Part shown: positions 43,946 to 52,720 of the stretch, in pieces | Layout of the letters: each line of letters begins with the position of its first letter | Position numbering within the stretch: the stretch's first letter is position 1 | Assembly: GCF_000817785.2 (NCBI RefSeq) | Contig: NZ_JTCM02000030.1 | Span: 1 to 63,081, forward strand | Reading direction: 5' to 3' | DNA length: 63,081 nt | Source of the DNA: Hassallia byssoidea VB512170 | Lineage (GTDB): Bacteria; Cyanobacteriota; Cyanobacteriia; Cyanobacteriales; Nostocaceae | Notes under the pieces: generated by a model | Databases searched by the model: none | Seen by the model: the letters and a program-made list of their open reading frames with translations, nothing else | Told to the model about the DNA's origin: nothing | Made by a program: the position numbers and the translations under genes

Positions 43946-44638
43946 TTAGGCGGCTGTGAGTCCGTAGGCTGACATACGCATAATGTCGCGGGTGGTGAAA
44001 CCGATGTTGCTTAAAGCTTCTCCGTATTGAATCATGAAGTCTTCTACCAAAGCTTCTTTTTCCATTGCCAAGGTGTGGGCATCTTTCTCAACAGAATTGA
44101 GCATTTTCCAGACGATGGGGAGGTTTTGGCGATTTGCGTCTTCTAATTCGGCTTTGGATTGGGTAAAGTTTTCTTTTAACCAAACTTCACCAAAGTTGAG
44201 ATGGCTATATTCATCTTTTACCACACCTTCAGTGATTTTACGAGCAAAATCATCGGCAACGGGGATGTAGATGTTGTATGCAGCGATCGCAAAACATTCA
44301 ATAATCAAAGATTGAATCAGCAGGCAAGTAACAACTTTACCCTCGGCTGCTGCATCTTGGAAATTTTGGTGCAATCCTGAGAAAAACTCGCGAGCAAATT
44401 GCAGATCCGGTGTAACCTTGAGATTGCGTCCACAAGCTTCAAATCCCTTCTTGTGGCGACTTTCCATTTTGGATAAGCGAATTAGTTCATCCTTGCTTTC
44501 TGGCAGCAGTTCAGCCAGTTTAATGTAATTTTCGTGTGCTTCTTGTTCCCCTTCAATCACAATTGCATTAATCCGGCTGTAAGCATCTTTGTAAATTTCG
44601 CTTTGAAAATTAATTTCCGATTCGGCTGCAAGCTGCAT
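43946..44638 (-). CDS. ado: Aldehyde-deformylating oxygenase (ADO)
   Basis: The 230-residue di-iron enzyme converts fatty aldehyde to alkane plus formate. Seen: ferritin-like metal ligands in [55 protein letters not shown] and [15 protein letters not shown], i.e. the two ExxH/E units and partner Glu/His. Full length. It is the upstream gene of the ado-aar-accA block, with its own 176-bp upstream gap before a divergent permease gene. Confidence 0.97.
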   Translation of the reverse strand: MQLAAESEINFQSEIYKDAYSRINAIVIEGEQEAHENYIKLAELLPESKDELIRLSKMESRHKKGFEACGRNLKVTPDLQFAREFFSGLHQNFQDAAAEGKVVTCLLIQSLIIECFAIAAYNIYIPVADDFARKITEGVVKDEYSHLNFGEVWLKENFTQSKAELEDANRQNLPIVWKMLNSVEKDAHTLAMEKEALVEDFMIQYGEALSNIGFTTRDIMRMSAYGLTAA

Positions 44639-44814
44639 GAAATGAACGCTCCTGTAAATGTGAATCTAATTGATACCAGAGTTGAGTAGACCCTATCTTT
44701 CAGGGTAATAGTTGCCGTGATTTAATTTAACTTAACAACTTACTATGTTATAGATTAGCGGTTCTGTAGCGCGATGCTCTAGTGGTAGAGAAACAAATAC
44801 GGTTAGCAAAATTT

Positions 44815-45639
44815 ATGTCAAAACAAAGTTGGAATTTTAAATATACCGATTTTTTCAGCCTGGGAGTGCTTATATTAGGGGCTTTTATCGTTATTTTGCC
44901 GTGTGTGGTCGTCTTTGTTACCTCCTTTGCACCAACTGGTTCATCTTTGGAAATTTTACCGAATAAGTTATCTTTAGCCAATTACCGTGAGGCTTGGCAA
45001 CGAGGTAATTTTTTGCTGGCGTTTGCTAATTCTACCTTGGTGGCAGTGGCTGTGACGGCTTTTCAAATTGTGACTTCGGCGCTAGCAGGTTACGCTTTAG
45101 CCCGGTTAAAATTTCGAGGTAAGCAAGCATTGCTGCTAATTATCTTGGCGACGTTGGTGATACCCTTTCAGTTATTGGTGATTCCAATTTTTTTGGTTTT
45201 GAAGTGGGGACACCTGATAAACACTTACGGGGCATTGATTTTACCGACTGCGGTTAGTGGCTTTGGCATTTTTCTGTTACGTCAATATTTCCAAACAATT
45301 CCGGTAGAGTTGGAAGAAGCAGCAGCGATAGATGGGGCAAACCGACTACAAATTTTGTGGCGGGTGATGTTACCTTTAGCGCGTCCGGCTCTGGTAACAT
45401 TGTTTTTGTTCACGTTTATCGGTGAATGGAACGATTTATTTAAGCCTTTGGTGTTTACGACACGTCCGGAATTAAGAACGGTGCAACTTGCTTTGGCAGA
45501 GTTTCAAGAGCAATTTACGAGTAATTGGTCTTTGATGATGGCGGCAGTGGCGATCGCAACAGTACCTGTCATGGTATTATTTCTAATTGGGCAGCGTCAG
45601 TTCATCCAGGGTATTGCGACAACCGGGATAAAGAATTAA
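44815..45639 (+). CDS. Carbohydrate-type ABC transporter permease (MalG-like), orphan
   Basis: A 274-residue permease with six predicted TM helices and the EAA loop EEAAAIDGANRLQILWRVML, plus the typical MalG start FFSLGVLILGAFIVILP. Such permeases pair with a MalF-type permease, a binding protein and an ATPase; none of these is adjacent. A MalF-type partner may be encoded elsewhere. The frame is open from GTG 44782; ATG 44815 (MSKQSWNFKYTD) is the likely start. Confidence 0.9.
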   Translation: MSKQSWNFKYTDFFSLGVLILGAFIVILPCVVVFVTSFAPTGSSLEILPNKLSLANYREAWQRGNFLLAFANSTLVAVAVTAFQIVTSALAGYALARLKFRGKQALLLIILATLVIPFQLLVIPIFLVLKWGHLINTYGALILPTAVSGFGIFLLRQYFQTIPVELEEAAAIDGANRLQILWRVMLPLARPALVTLFLFTFIGEWNDLFKPLVFTTRPELRTVQLALAEFQEQFTSNWSLMMAAVAIATVPVMVLFLIGQRQFIQGIATTGIKN

Positions 45640-46224
45640 GCTCTTAAGGCAGGCAAGATGTTCGCATGGAACACCCTAGTACTCGACCAACCCAAAAATG
45701 ACGGGTGAAGGCAGGCTTTCTGTAGCAGGGGAAGCAGGGGAAGCAGGGGAAGCGGGGGGAGAAAATAACTTGATTTTCTTACCATAAACCCCGCAAAGTT
45801 GCTGTGGCGGACTCCTAGAATTAATGAGATAGGCAAAGTTTAGTACATTGCGTAACATCGAGGCGTTATAAGATAACATCGAGGCGTTATAAGATAACAT
45901 CGCGGCGTTATAAGATAACATCGCGGCGTTATAAGATAACATCGCGGCGTTATAAGATAACATCGCGGCGTTATAAGATAACATCGAGGCGTTATAAGAT
46001 AACATCGCGGCGTTATAAGATAACATCGCGGCGTTATAAGATAACATCGGCATGTATTGACATTGCAGGGTTGTCCCCATCTCCCTTGTGTCCCTCTAGA
46101 TGCTATTATCTGAAGGCAACGCGCGTATCAATCCCCTTTGAGAATCTCAATCAAGTTAACTCTCATGGTGGAGTTTTTCAGAATTCAACAACGCTAAACT
46201 CAGAATCTGTGACAATCAGGAAAT
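45640..46224. other. Repeat-rich intergenic region between two plus-strand genes
   Basis: 45640-45850 has no gene; 45724-45766 is a GAAGCAGGG array. The 21-bp array R3 follows (listed separately), then 46070-46095 with CTCCCTTGTG units, then 100 bp that probably holds the promoter of the small gene at 46225. The ORFs reading across the array are translations of the repeat. Confidence 0.6.
45854..46042. repeat. 21-bp tandem array R3, 9 contiguous units
   Basis: Each unit is AACATCGCGGCGTTATAAG plus AT; copies 1, 2 and 7 have GAGG for GCGG. ATAAC and GTTAT arms with CG in the centre form an 18-nt near-palindrome (one mismatch, one G-T). A seven-base tenth partial follows. No spacer. Confidence 0.9.
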
Positions 46225-46476
46225 ATGCAGAGACTGGGTTTAATTTTAATTGTCCTGTCATTTGTGCCGTGGGTCGCAATTCCTTTTGTTGTGCCATTTT
46301 TACCGCTTTCTGCTGCCCAAAAAGCGGCTTGTGTTCCTGTGTTGCTGGTTCTTGCGGAAATTTTGTTTTGGTTGGGTCTGCTGTTGGTGGGTAAAGAAGT
46401 CGCACAACGCTATCGGCAATACTTCAGTTTGGGCTTTTTGAAGAAGCAGGTAAGAAAATTTAGACGTAGAAGGTAA
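46225..46476 (+). CDS. Small two-TM protein (transporter-suffix-like)
   Basis: An 83-residue protein: TM helix LGLILIVLSFVPWVAIPFVV, TM helix VPVLLVLAEILFWLGLLLV, then a basic tail ending in RKFRRRR. I recall small cyanobacterial proteins of this form annotated as transporter-suffix domain proteins, but no function is known. The gene ends 118 bp before the convergent Uma2 gene; a palindromic terminator lies between. Confidence 0.65.
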   Translation: MQRLGLILIVLSFVPWVAIPFVVPFLPLSAAQKAACVPVLLVLAEILFWLGLLLVGKEVAQRYRQYFSLGFLKKQVRKFRRRR

Positions 46477-46546
46477 TGGCACATCTTGCATCAAGCGATG
46501 AAAATCATGTCCAAAAATTAACATTAATAAAAACAGCGTAACCGTC

Positions 46547-46576
46547 GTAGAGACGTTCCGCACCGAACGTCTCTAC
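46547..46576. terminator. GTAGAGACGTTC/GAACGTCTCTAC hairpin
   Basis: A 12-bp perfect stem with a 6-nt loop between two convergent genes. Same palindrome family as 9253 and 37633. Acts probably as a bidirectional terminator. Confidence 0.75.
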
Positions 46577-46593
46577 AATATGTGTGATTTCGC

Positions 46594-47439
46594 TTATCGC
46601 AATTGTTCTATCTCAGATTCCGACAAACCCGTTAACTGGACTACCTGTTGTATACCCATTTTTTGCTGCAACAAATTTACAGCTATCTGCCTGATTATTG
46701 ATTCTGCTTGTTCGGCACGTTGATGTTCTTGTTCAGCACGTTGATGTTCTTGTTCAGCACGTTGACGTTCTTGTTCGGCACGTTGACGTTCTTGTTCGGC
46801 ACGTTGATGTTCTAAGTCGGCTATTTCCTCGGCATTTGGCAGCAATTGTCCATCCAAAGTTGCCCAGCGCAGCCAAGTGGCATCAATGCCTTTGTATATT
46901 CCTTGCCAGCGCACCAACGCTAAACCTAATGATTGACTCACAAGCTGATTTTGGGCATTTGCTGGAATGGGTTGATAAACTCCGCGATTGAGAAAAAATC
47001 CAGCACAATCATCAGCATTAAAGGGGTCAAACCAGAAATATTCAGAGACACGTAACAGATTTTGATAAATTAGCTTTTTCTCGTGTTTGTCTTGGGTAGC
47101 GGTGCTGTCAGATAGCAATTCAATTACTACGTCAGGTCCTTTTCCTTCTTCCCAGACAACCCAACAAAGACGTTCTTTTTTCGGTACTCCCAATACTACA
47201 AAGAAATCGGGTCCTCGGAAATCTTGGTTTTTGACTTGTGCCAAGCTGTAGTAGACAAACATATTGCCCCCGACATACCCATCATCACGACTCGCTAACC
47301 AAAGAAATAAGGTATCAATAAGCATGTCCATTTGGACTTTGTGCCGTTGAGTTTCCATTGGGATACCGTCGTCGCTTATCAGTTCTGCTTGCGTTGGGGG
47401 CAGTGCCACGCTAGATTCAGCTAAGATAATTTCTGACAT
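46594..47439 (-). CDS. Uma2-family (DUF820) protein with a C-terminal heptad repeat
   Basis: A 281-residue protein with the PD-(D/E)XK-like Uma2 core: RGPDFFVVLG and GPDVVIELLSDST with the acidic and basic catalytic-like residues, LRVSEYFWFDP downstream. Uma2/DUF820 proteins are numerous in cyanobacteria and are presumed endonucleases of unknown substrate. Unusually, residues about 209-243 are five 7-residue repeats (ERQRAEQ type), encoded by a 21-bp tandem DNA repeat (46700-46804). The tail then returns to conserved sequence (MGIQQVVQLTGLSESEIEQL). Confidence 0.85.
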   Translation of the reverse strand: MSEIILAESSVALPPTQAELISDDGIPMETQRHKVQMDMLIDTLFLWLASRDDGYVGGNMFVYYSLAQVKNQDFRGPDFFVVLGVPKKERLCWVVWEEGKGPDVVIELLSDSTATQDKHEKKLIYQNLLRVSEYFWFDPFNADDCAGFFLNRGVYQPIPANAQNQLVSQSLGLALVRWQGIYKGIDATWLRWATLDGQLLPNAEEIADLEHQRAEQERQRAEQERQRAEQEHQRAEQEHQRAEQAESIIRQIAVNLLQQKMGIQQVVQLTGLSESEIEQLR

Positions 47440-47477
47440 GGCAGTTGAGCTTGAAAGTGTAAATTTCTGACTTTATA

Positions 47478-48179
47478 TTAACGTCGTTGCTGTATTCTCA
47501 TATAAGCTGCACCAATCAAGAATCCTACGCCATGTACCCAATAAGCAATGCTAGGTTGATTAATGCTGGTAGGAATGTTTAAACTACCGATGCCGTAAAA
47601 AAGTTGTTGGGCAAACCACCAAAATAAATAGAAAATTGCTGGTATTTGAACGGGGATATAGACAATCAGCAGGGGTAAAACTGAGTCGATTTTCGCTTTG
47701 GAAAATTTTACTAGATATGCGCCTAAAACGGATGCGATCGCACCATTCGCCCCAATCAATGATACGCTCAAATTCGGTTGGGCGATAATTTGTATCACCC
47801 CAGTCAATATCCCAGAAGCCAGGTAAAATCCTAAATAGCGTCTAGCCCCGAAAATGTTTTCTACAGTCTTCCCAAAAACCCACAAAAATAGTAAATTGCC
47901 TAATATTTGACTAAAACTGCCGTGTAGAAACATACTTAATAGCAGTGAAGTGGAACGCATCACTACTACTATCCAAGCTGCTGGATTGCCATTTAACGCT
48001 TGCGTAGCCGCCTCAGTAATTTGTGCCGGAATCACGCCTAAATTGCTGATAAAGTAGCTCAATTCCCCAGTCAGTTCTAATTTTAATTCCCATAAGAATA
48101 GAGCGATGTTAATGCCAATTAGCCAGTAATTAACAATCGGCTTTCTGCGCGTATAAATGTTATCACTAATAGGAATCAT
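47478..48179 (-). CDS. Rhomboid-like protein with the catalytic serine replaced
   Basis: A 233-residue six-TM protein with the rhomboid fold: SMFLHGSFSQILGNLLFLWVFG, GARRYLGFYLASGI, the loop region SLIGANGAIASVLGAYL, and the last-helix HGVGFLIG. In active rhomboids the loop motif is GASG with the nucleophile Ser; here it reads GANG, so Asn replaces Ser. The His remains. The protein is probably a pseudoprotease, or has another role as seen with inactive rhomboids. It is convergent with nothing and follows an array at 48228. Confidence 0.85.
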   Translation of the reverse strand: MIPISDNIYTRRKPIVNYWLIGINIALFLWELKLELTGELSYFISNLGVIPAQITEAATQALNGNPAAWIVVVMRSTSLLLSMFLHGSFSQILGNLLFLWVFGKTVENIFGARRYLGFYLASGILTGVIQIIAQPNLSVSLIGANGAIASVLGAYLVKFSKAKIDSVLPLLIVYIPVQIPAIFYLFWWFAQQLFYGIGSLNIPTSINQPSIAYWVHGVGFLIGAAYMRIQQRR

Positions 48180-48227
48180 CTGGATTTTGGATTTTAGATT
48201 TTAGATTTTGGATTTAAGATTAATATT

Positions 48228-48292
48228 TCTCCCCCTGCTCCCCCTGCTCCCCCTGCTCCCCCTGCTCCCCTCCCCCCCTCCTCCCCATCCCT
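48228..48292. repeat. CTCCCCCTG array
   Basis: Four CTCCCCCTG nonamers followed by CTCCCC stretches, in the divergent gap between the rhomboid-like gene and the kinase gene. It leaves little room for the kinase promoter. Confidence 0.75.
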
Positions 48293-48344
48293 TCATCCGG
48301 TTTGCCTGTGGCAAGATTGGAATTGTGATAATATCGCGCTGGAA

Positions 48345-50447
48345 ATGGCAAGGCAAATGCTGGGAAACACACTTGTTGGACGATACCAAATTATTAGACA
48401 TTTGGGAGGTGGTGGTTTTGGGGAAACGTTTGTTGCTTGTGATACTCAATTACCAGGTTTACCTCAATGTGTTGTCAAGAAACTCAAACCTCAGTCAAAT
48501 GACCCGGTATCTTTGCAAACAGCTAGACGTTTATTCGATACGGAAGCTCAAGTTCTTTATAAGTTGGGTACACACGATCGCATTCCCCAACTTTTGGCTT
48601 ACTTTGAGGAAAATCAAGAATTCTATCTCGTTCAAGAATTTATCGAAGGTCATGACCTTAGTCAAGAGTTAACATCACAAAAAATCACTCAAGCGGAAGT
48701 TATTTCTCTTTTAGAAGAAATCTTAGAAATATTAGAATTTGTCCATCGACAAAAGGTTATTCATCGCGATGTCAATCCGCGAAATATACTCAGACGAAAG
48801 CTAGATAATAAGTTAATTTTAATCGACTTTGGAGCGGTTAAAGAAATTACTACCCAAGTAATTAATCCGCAACTAAAAACAAAATCTACTGTTGCGATCG
48901 GAACTCCCGGATATATCCCTGGTGAACAAGCTCAAGGTAGTCCCAAATATAGTAGTGATATTTATGCTGTGGGGATAATTGCTATTCAAGCATTAACAGG
49001 TTTATCAACCGACCAAATTGAAAAAGATGCGGAAACAAATGAAATTATCTGGCAAAATCATATTTCGGTAATACCAGATTTCGCAAACTTTATCGATAAA
49101 ATGGTGCGTTATGACTTTCGACAACGCTATGCTTCGGCAACTTTAGCATTACAAACACTCAAGGATTTACAGAAACCACAATCTAAAACAGTTACATTAG
49201 CTTTTTCTCCGATAAAAAATCAAATAAGCAAAGTTAAAGAAAAACAAAAAGGTATATTACTAAAATCTGTAATCGCGTTAACTTTTATCGGGGTAAGTAT
49301 TGGAGCTTCTTTAGCGATTGTTCATAAAATTAATTCTAATAATGCGATTGAGTTATATAATCAAGCAAATACGCTTTATGATTTGCAACGCTATCAAGAT
49401 GCTTTATCTGTGTATGAACAAGCGGTAGATATTAAACCCAAATATGCTCAAGGATGGAATGGTCAAGGGAAAACTCTGTATGAGTTAAAGCAATATAAAG
49501 AAGCTTTGACTGCATACGATAAGGCAATTCAAATTAAACCTGATTATTTAGATGCTTGGAGTGGACGAGGTTTTGTTTTAGATAAGTTGCAGCGTTACAA
49601 TGAGGCGATCGCTTCTTTTGATAAAGCTTTACAATTAGAAAACAATCACTCAAATGTCTGGAATGCTAAAGGTGAAGCTTTAAGTAATTTAACACAATAC
49701 GATAAAGCTATTAAAGCTTATGATAAAGCAATTGAATTAAAAGCAGATTATTACGAAGCTTGGTATCATAAAGGGTTGGCTTTGCAAAATTTAAAACGAT
49801 ATGATGAGGCAATTACTGCATTCGACAAAGCTGTAGAATTAAAACCAGATTATTCGCTAGCTTGGTATAATCGCGGCAATGCGCTAGTTAATTTACAACG
49901 CTATCAAGAAGCGTTTACAGCTTATGATAAAGCTGTACAATATAAAGATAATTATTACCAAGCTTGGTTGTCTAGAGGCAATATGCTGATTAACTTGCAA
50001 CGCTATCTAGAAGCAATTGAATCTTTCAACCAAGTAATTAAATACAATCGCAACAGCTATCAAGCATGGTTTAATCGCGGTTGGGCACTGCATAAAATGC
50101 AACGTTATGATGATGCTGTTACATCTTATAATAAAGCGATAGAAATTAAACGGAACGATTATCAAGTTTGGTACAATCTGGGAAATTCGCTATTTAATTT
50201 AAAGAAATACCAAGAAGCGATCGCATCTTATAATAGAGCAGTTCGTTACAAAGCAGATTCTTACGAAACTTGGTATAGTCGAGGCAATGCGTTATATAAT
50301 TTGAAACGATATCAAGAAGCGATCGCTTCATATGAACAAGCGATTAAGTTTAAGCCAGATTACAAGGAAGCTATAGACGCTCGTAATCTAACTCTAAGTA
50401 TATTGCAAGCGGAGAAATCTAAACTTCCGGTTATTCCTAATTTTTAG
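48345..50447 (+). CDS. Serine/threonine kinase with TM segment and TPR domain
   Basis: A 700-residue protein: kinase domain 10-275 with glycine loop GGGGFGET (21-28), VxK lysine in CVVKKLK, HRDVNPRN (140-147), DFG (161-163) and GTPGYIPGEQ; then a cyanobacterial-type IIWQNHISV region; a TM helix SVIALTFIGVSIGASLAIV (about 305-325); and at least nine TPRs (WYNRGNALVNLQRYQEAF type) to the end. The catalytic-loop Lys of Ser/Thr kinases is Asn here (N144), so activity may differ. A second ATG (48357) may be the real start. A signalling kinase with a periplasmic TPR sensor or scaffold is likely. Confidence 0.9.
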   Translation: MARQMLGNTLVGRYQIIRHLGGGGFGETFVACDTQLPGLPQCVVKKLKPQSNDPVSLQTARRLFDTEAQVLYKLGTHDRIPQLLAYFEENQEFYLVQEFIEGHDLSQELTSQKITQAEVISLLEEILEILEFVHRQKVIHRDVNPRNILRRKLDNKLILIDFGAVKEITTQVINPQLKTKSTVAIGTPGYIPGEQAQGSPKYSSDIYAVGIIAIQALTGLSTDQIEKDAETNEIIWQNHISVIPDFANFIDKMVRYDFRQRYASATLALQTLKDLQKPQSKTVTLAFSPIKNQISKVKEKQKGILLKSVIALTFIGVSIGASLAIVHKINSNNAIELYNQANTLYDLQRYQDALSVYEQAVDIKPKYAQGWNGQGKTLYELKQYKEALTAYDKAIQIKPDYLDAWSGRGFVLDKLQRYNEAIASFDKALQLENNHSNVWNAKGEALSNLTQYDKAIKAYDKAIELKADYYEAWYHKGLALQNLKRYDEAITAFDKAVELKPDYSLAWYNRGNALVNLQRYQEAFTAYDKAVQYKDNYYQAWLSRGNMLINLQRYLEAIESFNQVIKYNRNSYQAWFNRGWALHKMQRYDDAVTSYNKAIEIKRNDYQVWYNLGNSLFNLKKYQEAIASYNRAVRYKADSYETWYSRGNALYNLKRYQEAIASYEQAIKFKPDYKEAIDARNLTLSILQAEKSKLPVIPNF

Positions 50448-50449
50448 AT

Positions 50450-50486
50450 AACGAACCGCAGAGACACAGAGAACACAGAGGAAGAG
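50450..50486. repeat. Dispersed AACGAACCGCAGAGACACAG repeat
   Basis: Same dispersed sequence as 28548 and 16868. It lies just after the kinase stop and before the recN array. Confidence 0.6.
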
Positions 50487-50499
50487 GATAAAGAGGATT

Positions 50500-52302
50500 T
50501 TATGATTTCCCCCCATCTCCCCCTGCTCCCCCTGCTCCCCCTTGTCCCCCTTGTCCCCTTGTCCCCTTGTCCCCCTCTCCCCCTCCTCTTCGTCGGTGGT
50601 TGGCAGCTTGTAATAAGAGAGATTCGGCAAAAGCGATCGCTTCATTTGCTGATTTACCTCCGGCTAGTTGTGCGAGTTCATCGCGGCGGGTGGTAATATT
50701 ATCTAGGCTGGTGACGCGCACGACTGTACGCACTTGATCGTTACCGTTATTATTGATGGTTTGCTTATCTACGCGGAAATGACGATCTGCCATTGCTGCT
50801 ACTAAAGGTTGGTGGGTAACACACAATACTTGCTGATGTTGACTGAGTTGATGTAATTTTTCGGCGATCGCTTGTGCTACTCTGCCAGAAACACCAACAT
50901 CGATTTCATCAAATACCATTGTTCCCGCACTATCAGCGAGAGAAAAACAAGATTTCAACGCTAATAAAAAGCGACTCATTTCTCCACCGGAAGCGATTTC
51001 TGTTAAAGGTTGCAGCGGTTCCCCCGGATTCGGACTAAACATAAAAGTGATTTTATCAGCACCAAATGCGGTGGGAGGAGTCAGCACTATTTCAACTTTA
51101 AATTTTACCTTTTCCATCGCTAAAGGTTTGAGTTCATTTAGCAATCGTAATTCTAAAGCTGCTGCTGCTGTGCGACGTAATTCAGTTAATTGCCCAGAAA
51201 CTTGAGTCAGCTTTTCTAAACAAACTTTTTCTTGCTGTTCTAAAGTTTCTATGGATTGTTCGCTGTCGTTAAGTTCGGCTAATTCTGATTGGATGTGCTG
51301 ATAGTAAGCGATCGCTTCGGTAAGTGTCGGTCCATATTTGCGGCAAATTTGCTTCAACTCGCGAATTCGCTCTTCTACTTCTTCTAATCGTTGCGGATCT
51401 GCTTCTAAACCTTCACCATAAGCGTTAATTTGTCGCGCTACTTCTACCACCGCAGTTTGAGCATCTCTCACCAAATCTAACAGCGATTGTAACTGCGAAT
51501 CGTATTCTACCATATGATTTAATGCGGCTTCGCTGTCTGCGAGTAAATCGCCGACAGTTAAAGCTTCATTATCGTTTTGGTACAACGCTTGATAAACTTT
51601 GTAGCTCATTTGTTGCAACTCAACTACATGATTCAAGCGCTGCTGTTCTTGTTCTAATTGTTCCAATTCATCAGGTTCGCACAAATTTGCGGTTCCCAAT
51701 TCTTGAACTTGATAAGTTAGTAAATCGAATTGTTGTAAACGTTCTCTTTCTGAGGTGCGGCGTTTTTCAGTTTGTTGATGCGCGATTTGGTAAGCTGTAA
51801 AGGCGGTTGTCACAACTTGACGCTGTTGCATCAACTTTTCCCCACCGTAAAGATCCAACCAGTCACGAACTTGAGCAGATTGTCCTACTTGTACAGTTTG
51901 ACCTTGAGCGGTGATTTCCACCAAGCGATCGCGTAACCCCGTCATCAATTGTCGATTTACCAACACTCCATTTACACGCGATCGACTGCGGATATTTCCC
52001 GAAGTCGCGGTGATTTCTCGGCTAATAACTACACAGTTATCATCTATTGAATCAATTTCTTGTTCGCTCAACCAAGCTGCAAAAGCAGAATTAGACGTGA
52101 AAGTAGCTTCTACCATCGCTCGACTTGTACCAGTGCGAATCAGCCTACTAGAGACTTTACCTCCCAAAGCCGCATCAATCGCATCCAGGATAATCGACTT
52201 TCCCGCGCCAGTTTCACCTGTTAATACATTTAGTCCAGCGCCAAAGTCTAATTCTAATTGGTCAACCAAGGCAAAATTTTCTATTCTCAGACAGAGTAAC
52301 AT
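50500..52302 (-). CDS. recN: DNA repair ATPase RecN with a repeat-encoded tail
   Basis: The 600-residue SMC-like ATPase for double-strand break repair: Walker A GETGAGKS (29-36), the coiled-coil arms with an EEQQRLN-like middle, signature SGGEMSRFLLALK and Walker B MVFDEIDVGVSG, then VLCVTHQPLVAAMADRHF. The native C-terminus is near residue 575 (SLLLQAANHRRR). The last 25 residues (GGEGDKGTRGQGGQGGAGG type) translate the adjoining CCCCCTG array, so the gene lost its own stop or extended into the array. Confidence 0.95.
   Translation of the reverse strand: MLLCLRIENFALVDQLELDFGAGLNVLTGETGAGKSIILDAIDAALGGKVSSRLIRTGTSRAMVEATFTSNSAFAAWLSEQEIDSIDDNCVVISREITATSGNIRSRSRVNGVLVNRQLMTGLRDRLVEITAQGQTVQVGQSAQVRDWLDLYGGEKLMQQRQVVTTAFTAYQIAHQQTEKRRTSERERLQQFDLLTYQVQELGTANLCEPDELEQLEQEQQRLNHVVELQQMSYKVYQALYQNDNEALTVGDLLADSEAALNHMVEYDSQLQSLLDLVRDAQTAVVEVARQINAYGEGLEADPQRLEEVEERIRELKQICRKYGPTLTEAIAYYQHIQSELAELNDSEQSIETLEQQEKVCLEKLTQVSGQLTELRRTAAAALELRLLNELKPLAMEKVKFKVEIVLTPPTAFGADKITFMFSPNPGEPLQPLTEIASGGEMSRFLLALKSCFSLADSAGTMVFDEIDVGVSGRVAQAIAEKLHQLSQHQQVLCVTHQPLVAAMADRHFRVDKQTINNNGNDQVRTVVRVTSLDNITTRRDELAQLAGGKSANEAIAFAESLLLQAANHRRRGGGEGDKGTRGQGGQGGAGGAGGDGGKS
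50505..50584. repeat. CTCCCCCTG and CCCCTTGT array overlapping the recN 3' end
   Basis: CTCCCCCTG and CCCCTTGT units between the convergent kinase and recN genes. The recN reading frame runs through them to its stop at 50500. Confidence 0.8.
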
Positions 52303-52359
52303 GAAACCAATTTCTCCGTTAAGGCAGACGCCGGATTTTCTAAATTAAGAGACACTAAA

Positions 52360-52404
52360 TAGAAAGGAATGGGGAATGGGGAATAGGGAATGGGGAATGG
52401 GGAA
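52360..52404. repeat. GGGGAAT heptamer array
   Basis: Five GGGGAAT/GGGAATA units in the recN upstream gap. Only one arm is present. Confidence 0.75.
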
Positions 52405-52473
52405 AAGCAAGTTACGTTTATTTCTGCCCACTACCTAGTTTAATTTGACTTTGACGTGAATTGACGATGTAAT

Positions 52474-52632
52474 ACCAAGTTGCGTTCATCTCTTTCTCTG
52501 CGCTCTCTGTGCCTCTGTGAGTCCACTTGCCGTCTTGGCGGTCTCCGTCACGATGGCAAAGTGGCGAACCCGTTCGCGCAGCGTCTCCCTTTGGGAGAAG
52601 GGCGGTTTTATTCTCCGTAAACGCAACTTGGC
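52474..52632. mobile_element. MITE with CCAAGTTGCGTT ends and a nested small repeat
   Basis: Left ACCAAGTTGCGTT, right AACGCAACTTGG: 12-bp inverted ends. The interior includes a CTCTGCGCTCTCTGTGCC stretch and the palindromic core GCAGCGTCTCCC/TTTGGGAGA (52577-52597), the same as the in-gene insertion at 18023. No coding capacity. It lies in the recN/ABC1-kinase divergent gap. Confidence 0.75.
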
Positions 52633-52720
52633 ATAAATCAAAGCCTATTTCCCCCAATGCTCGACTGTAATAAATTGTTACAATACTTAACGTGGACGTA
52701 TCGACGCGGTGGTTAACTTC

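Noticed and set aside
43623-43959. Many parallel ORFs on both strands between ado and aar
   Set aside because: Low-complexity translations of GGGGAGT and CTCCTTGTC arrays.
44768-44790. tRNA-like fragment (GCGATGCTCTAGTGGTAGAG)
   Set aside because: Has a D-arm-like look, but no anticodon arm, T arm or acceptor stem follows; the permease gene begins here.
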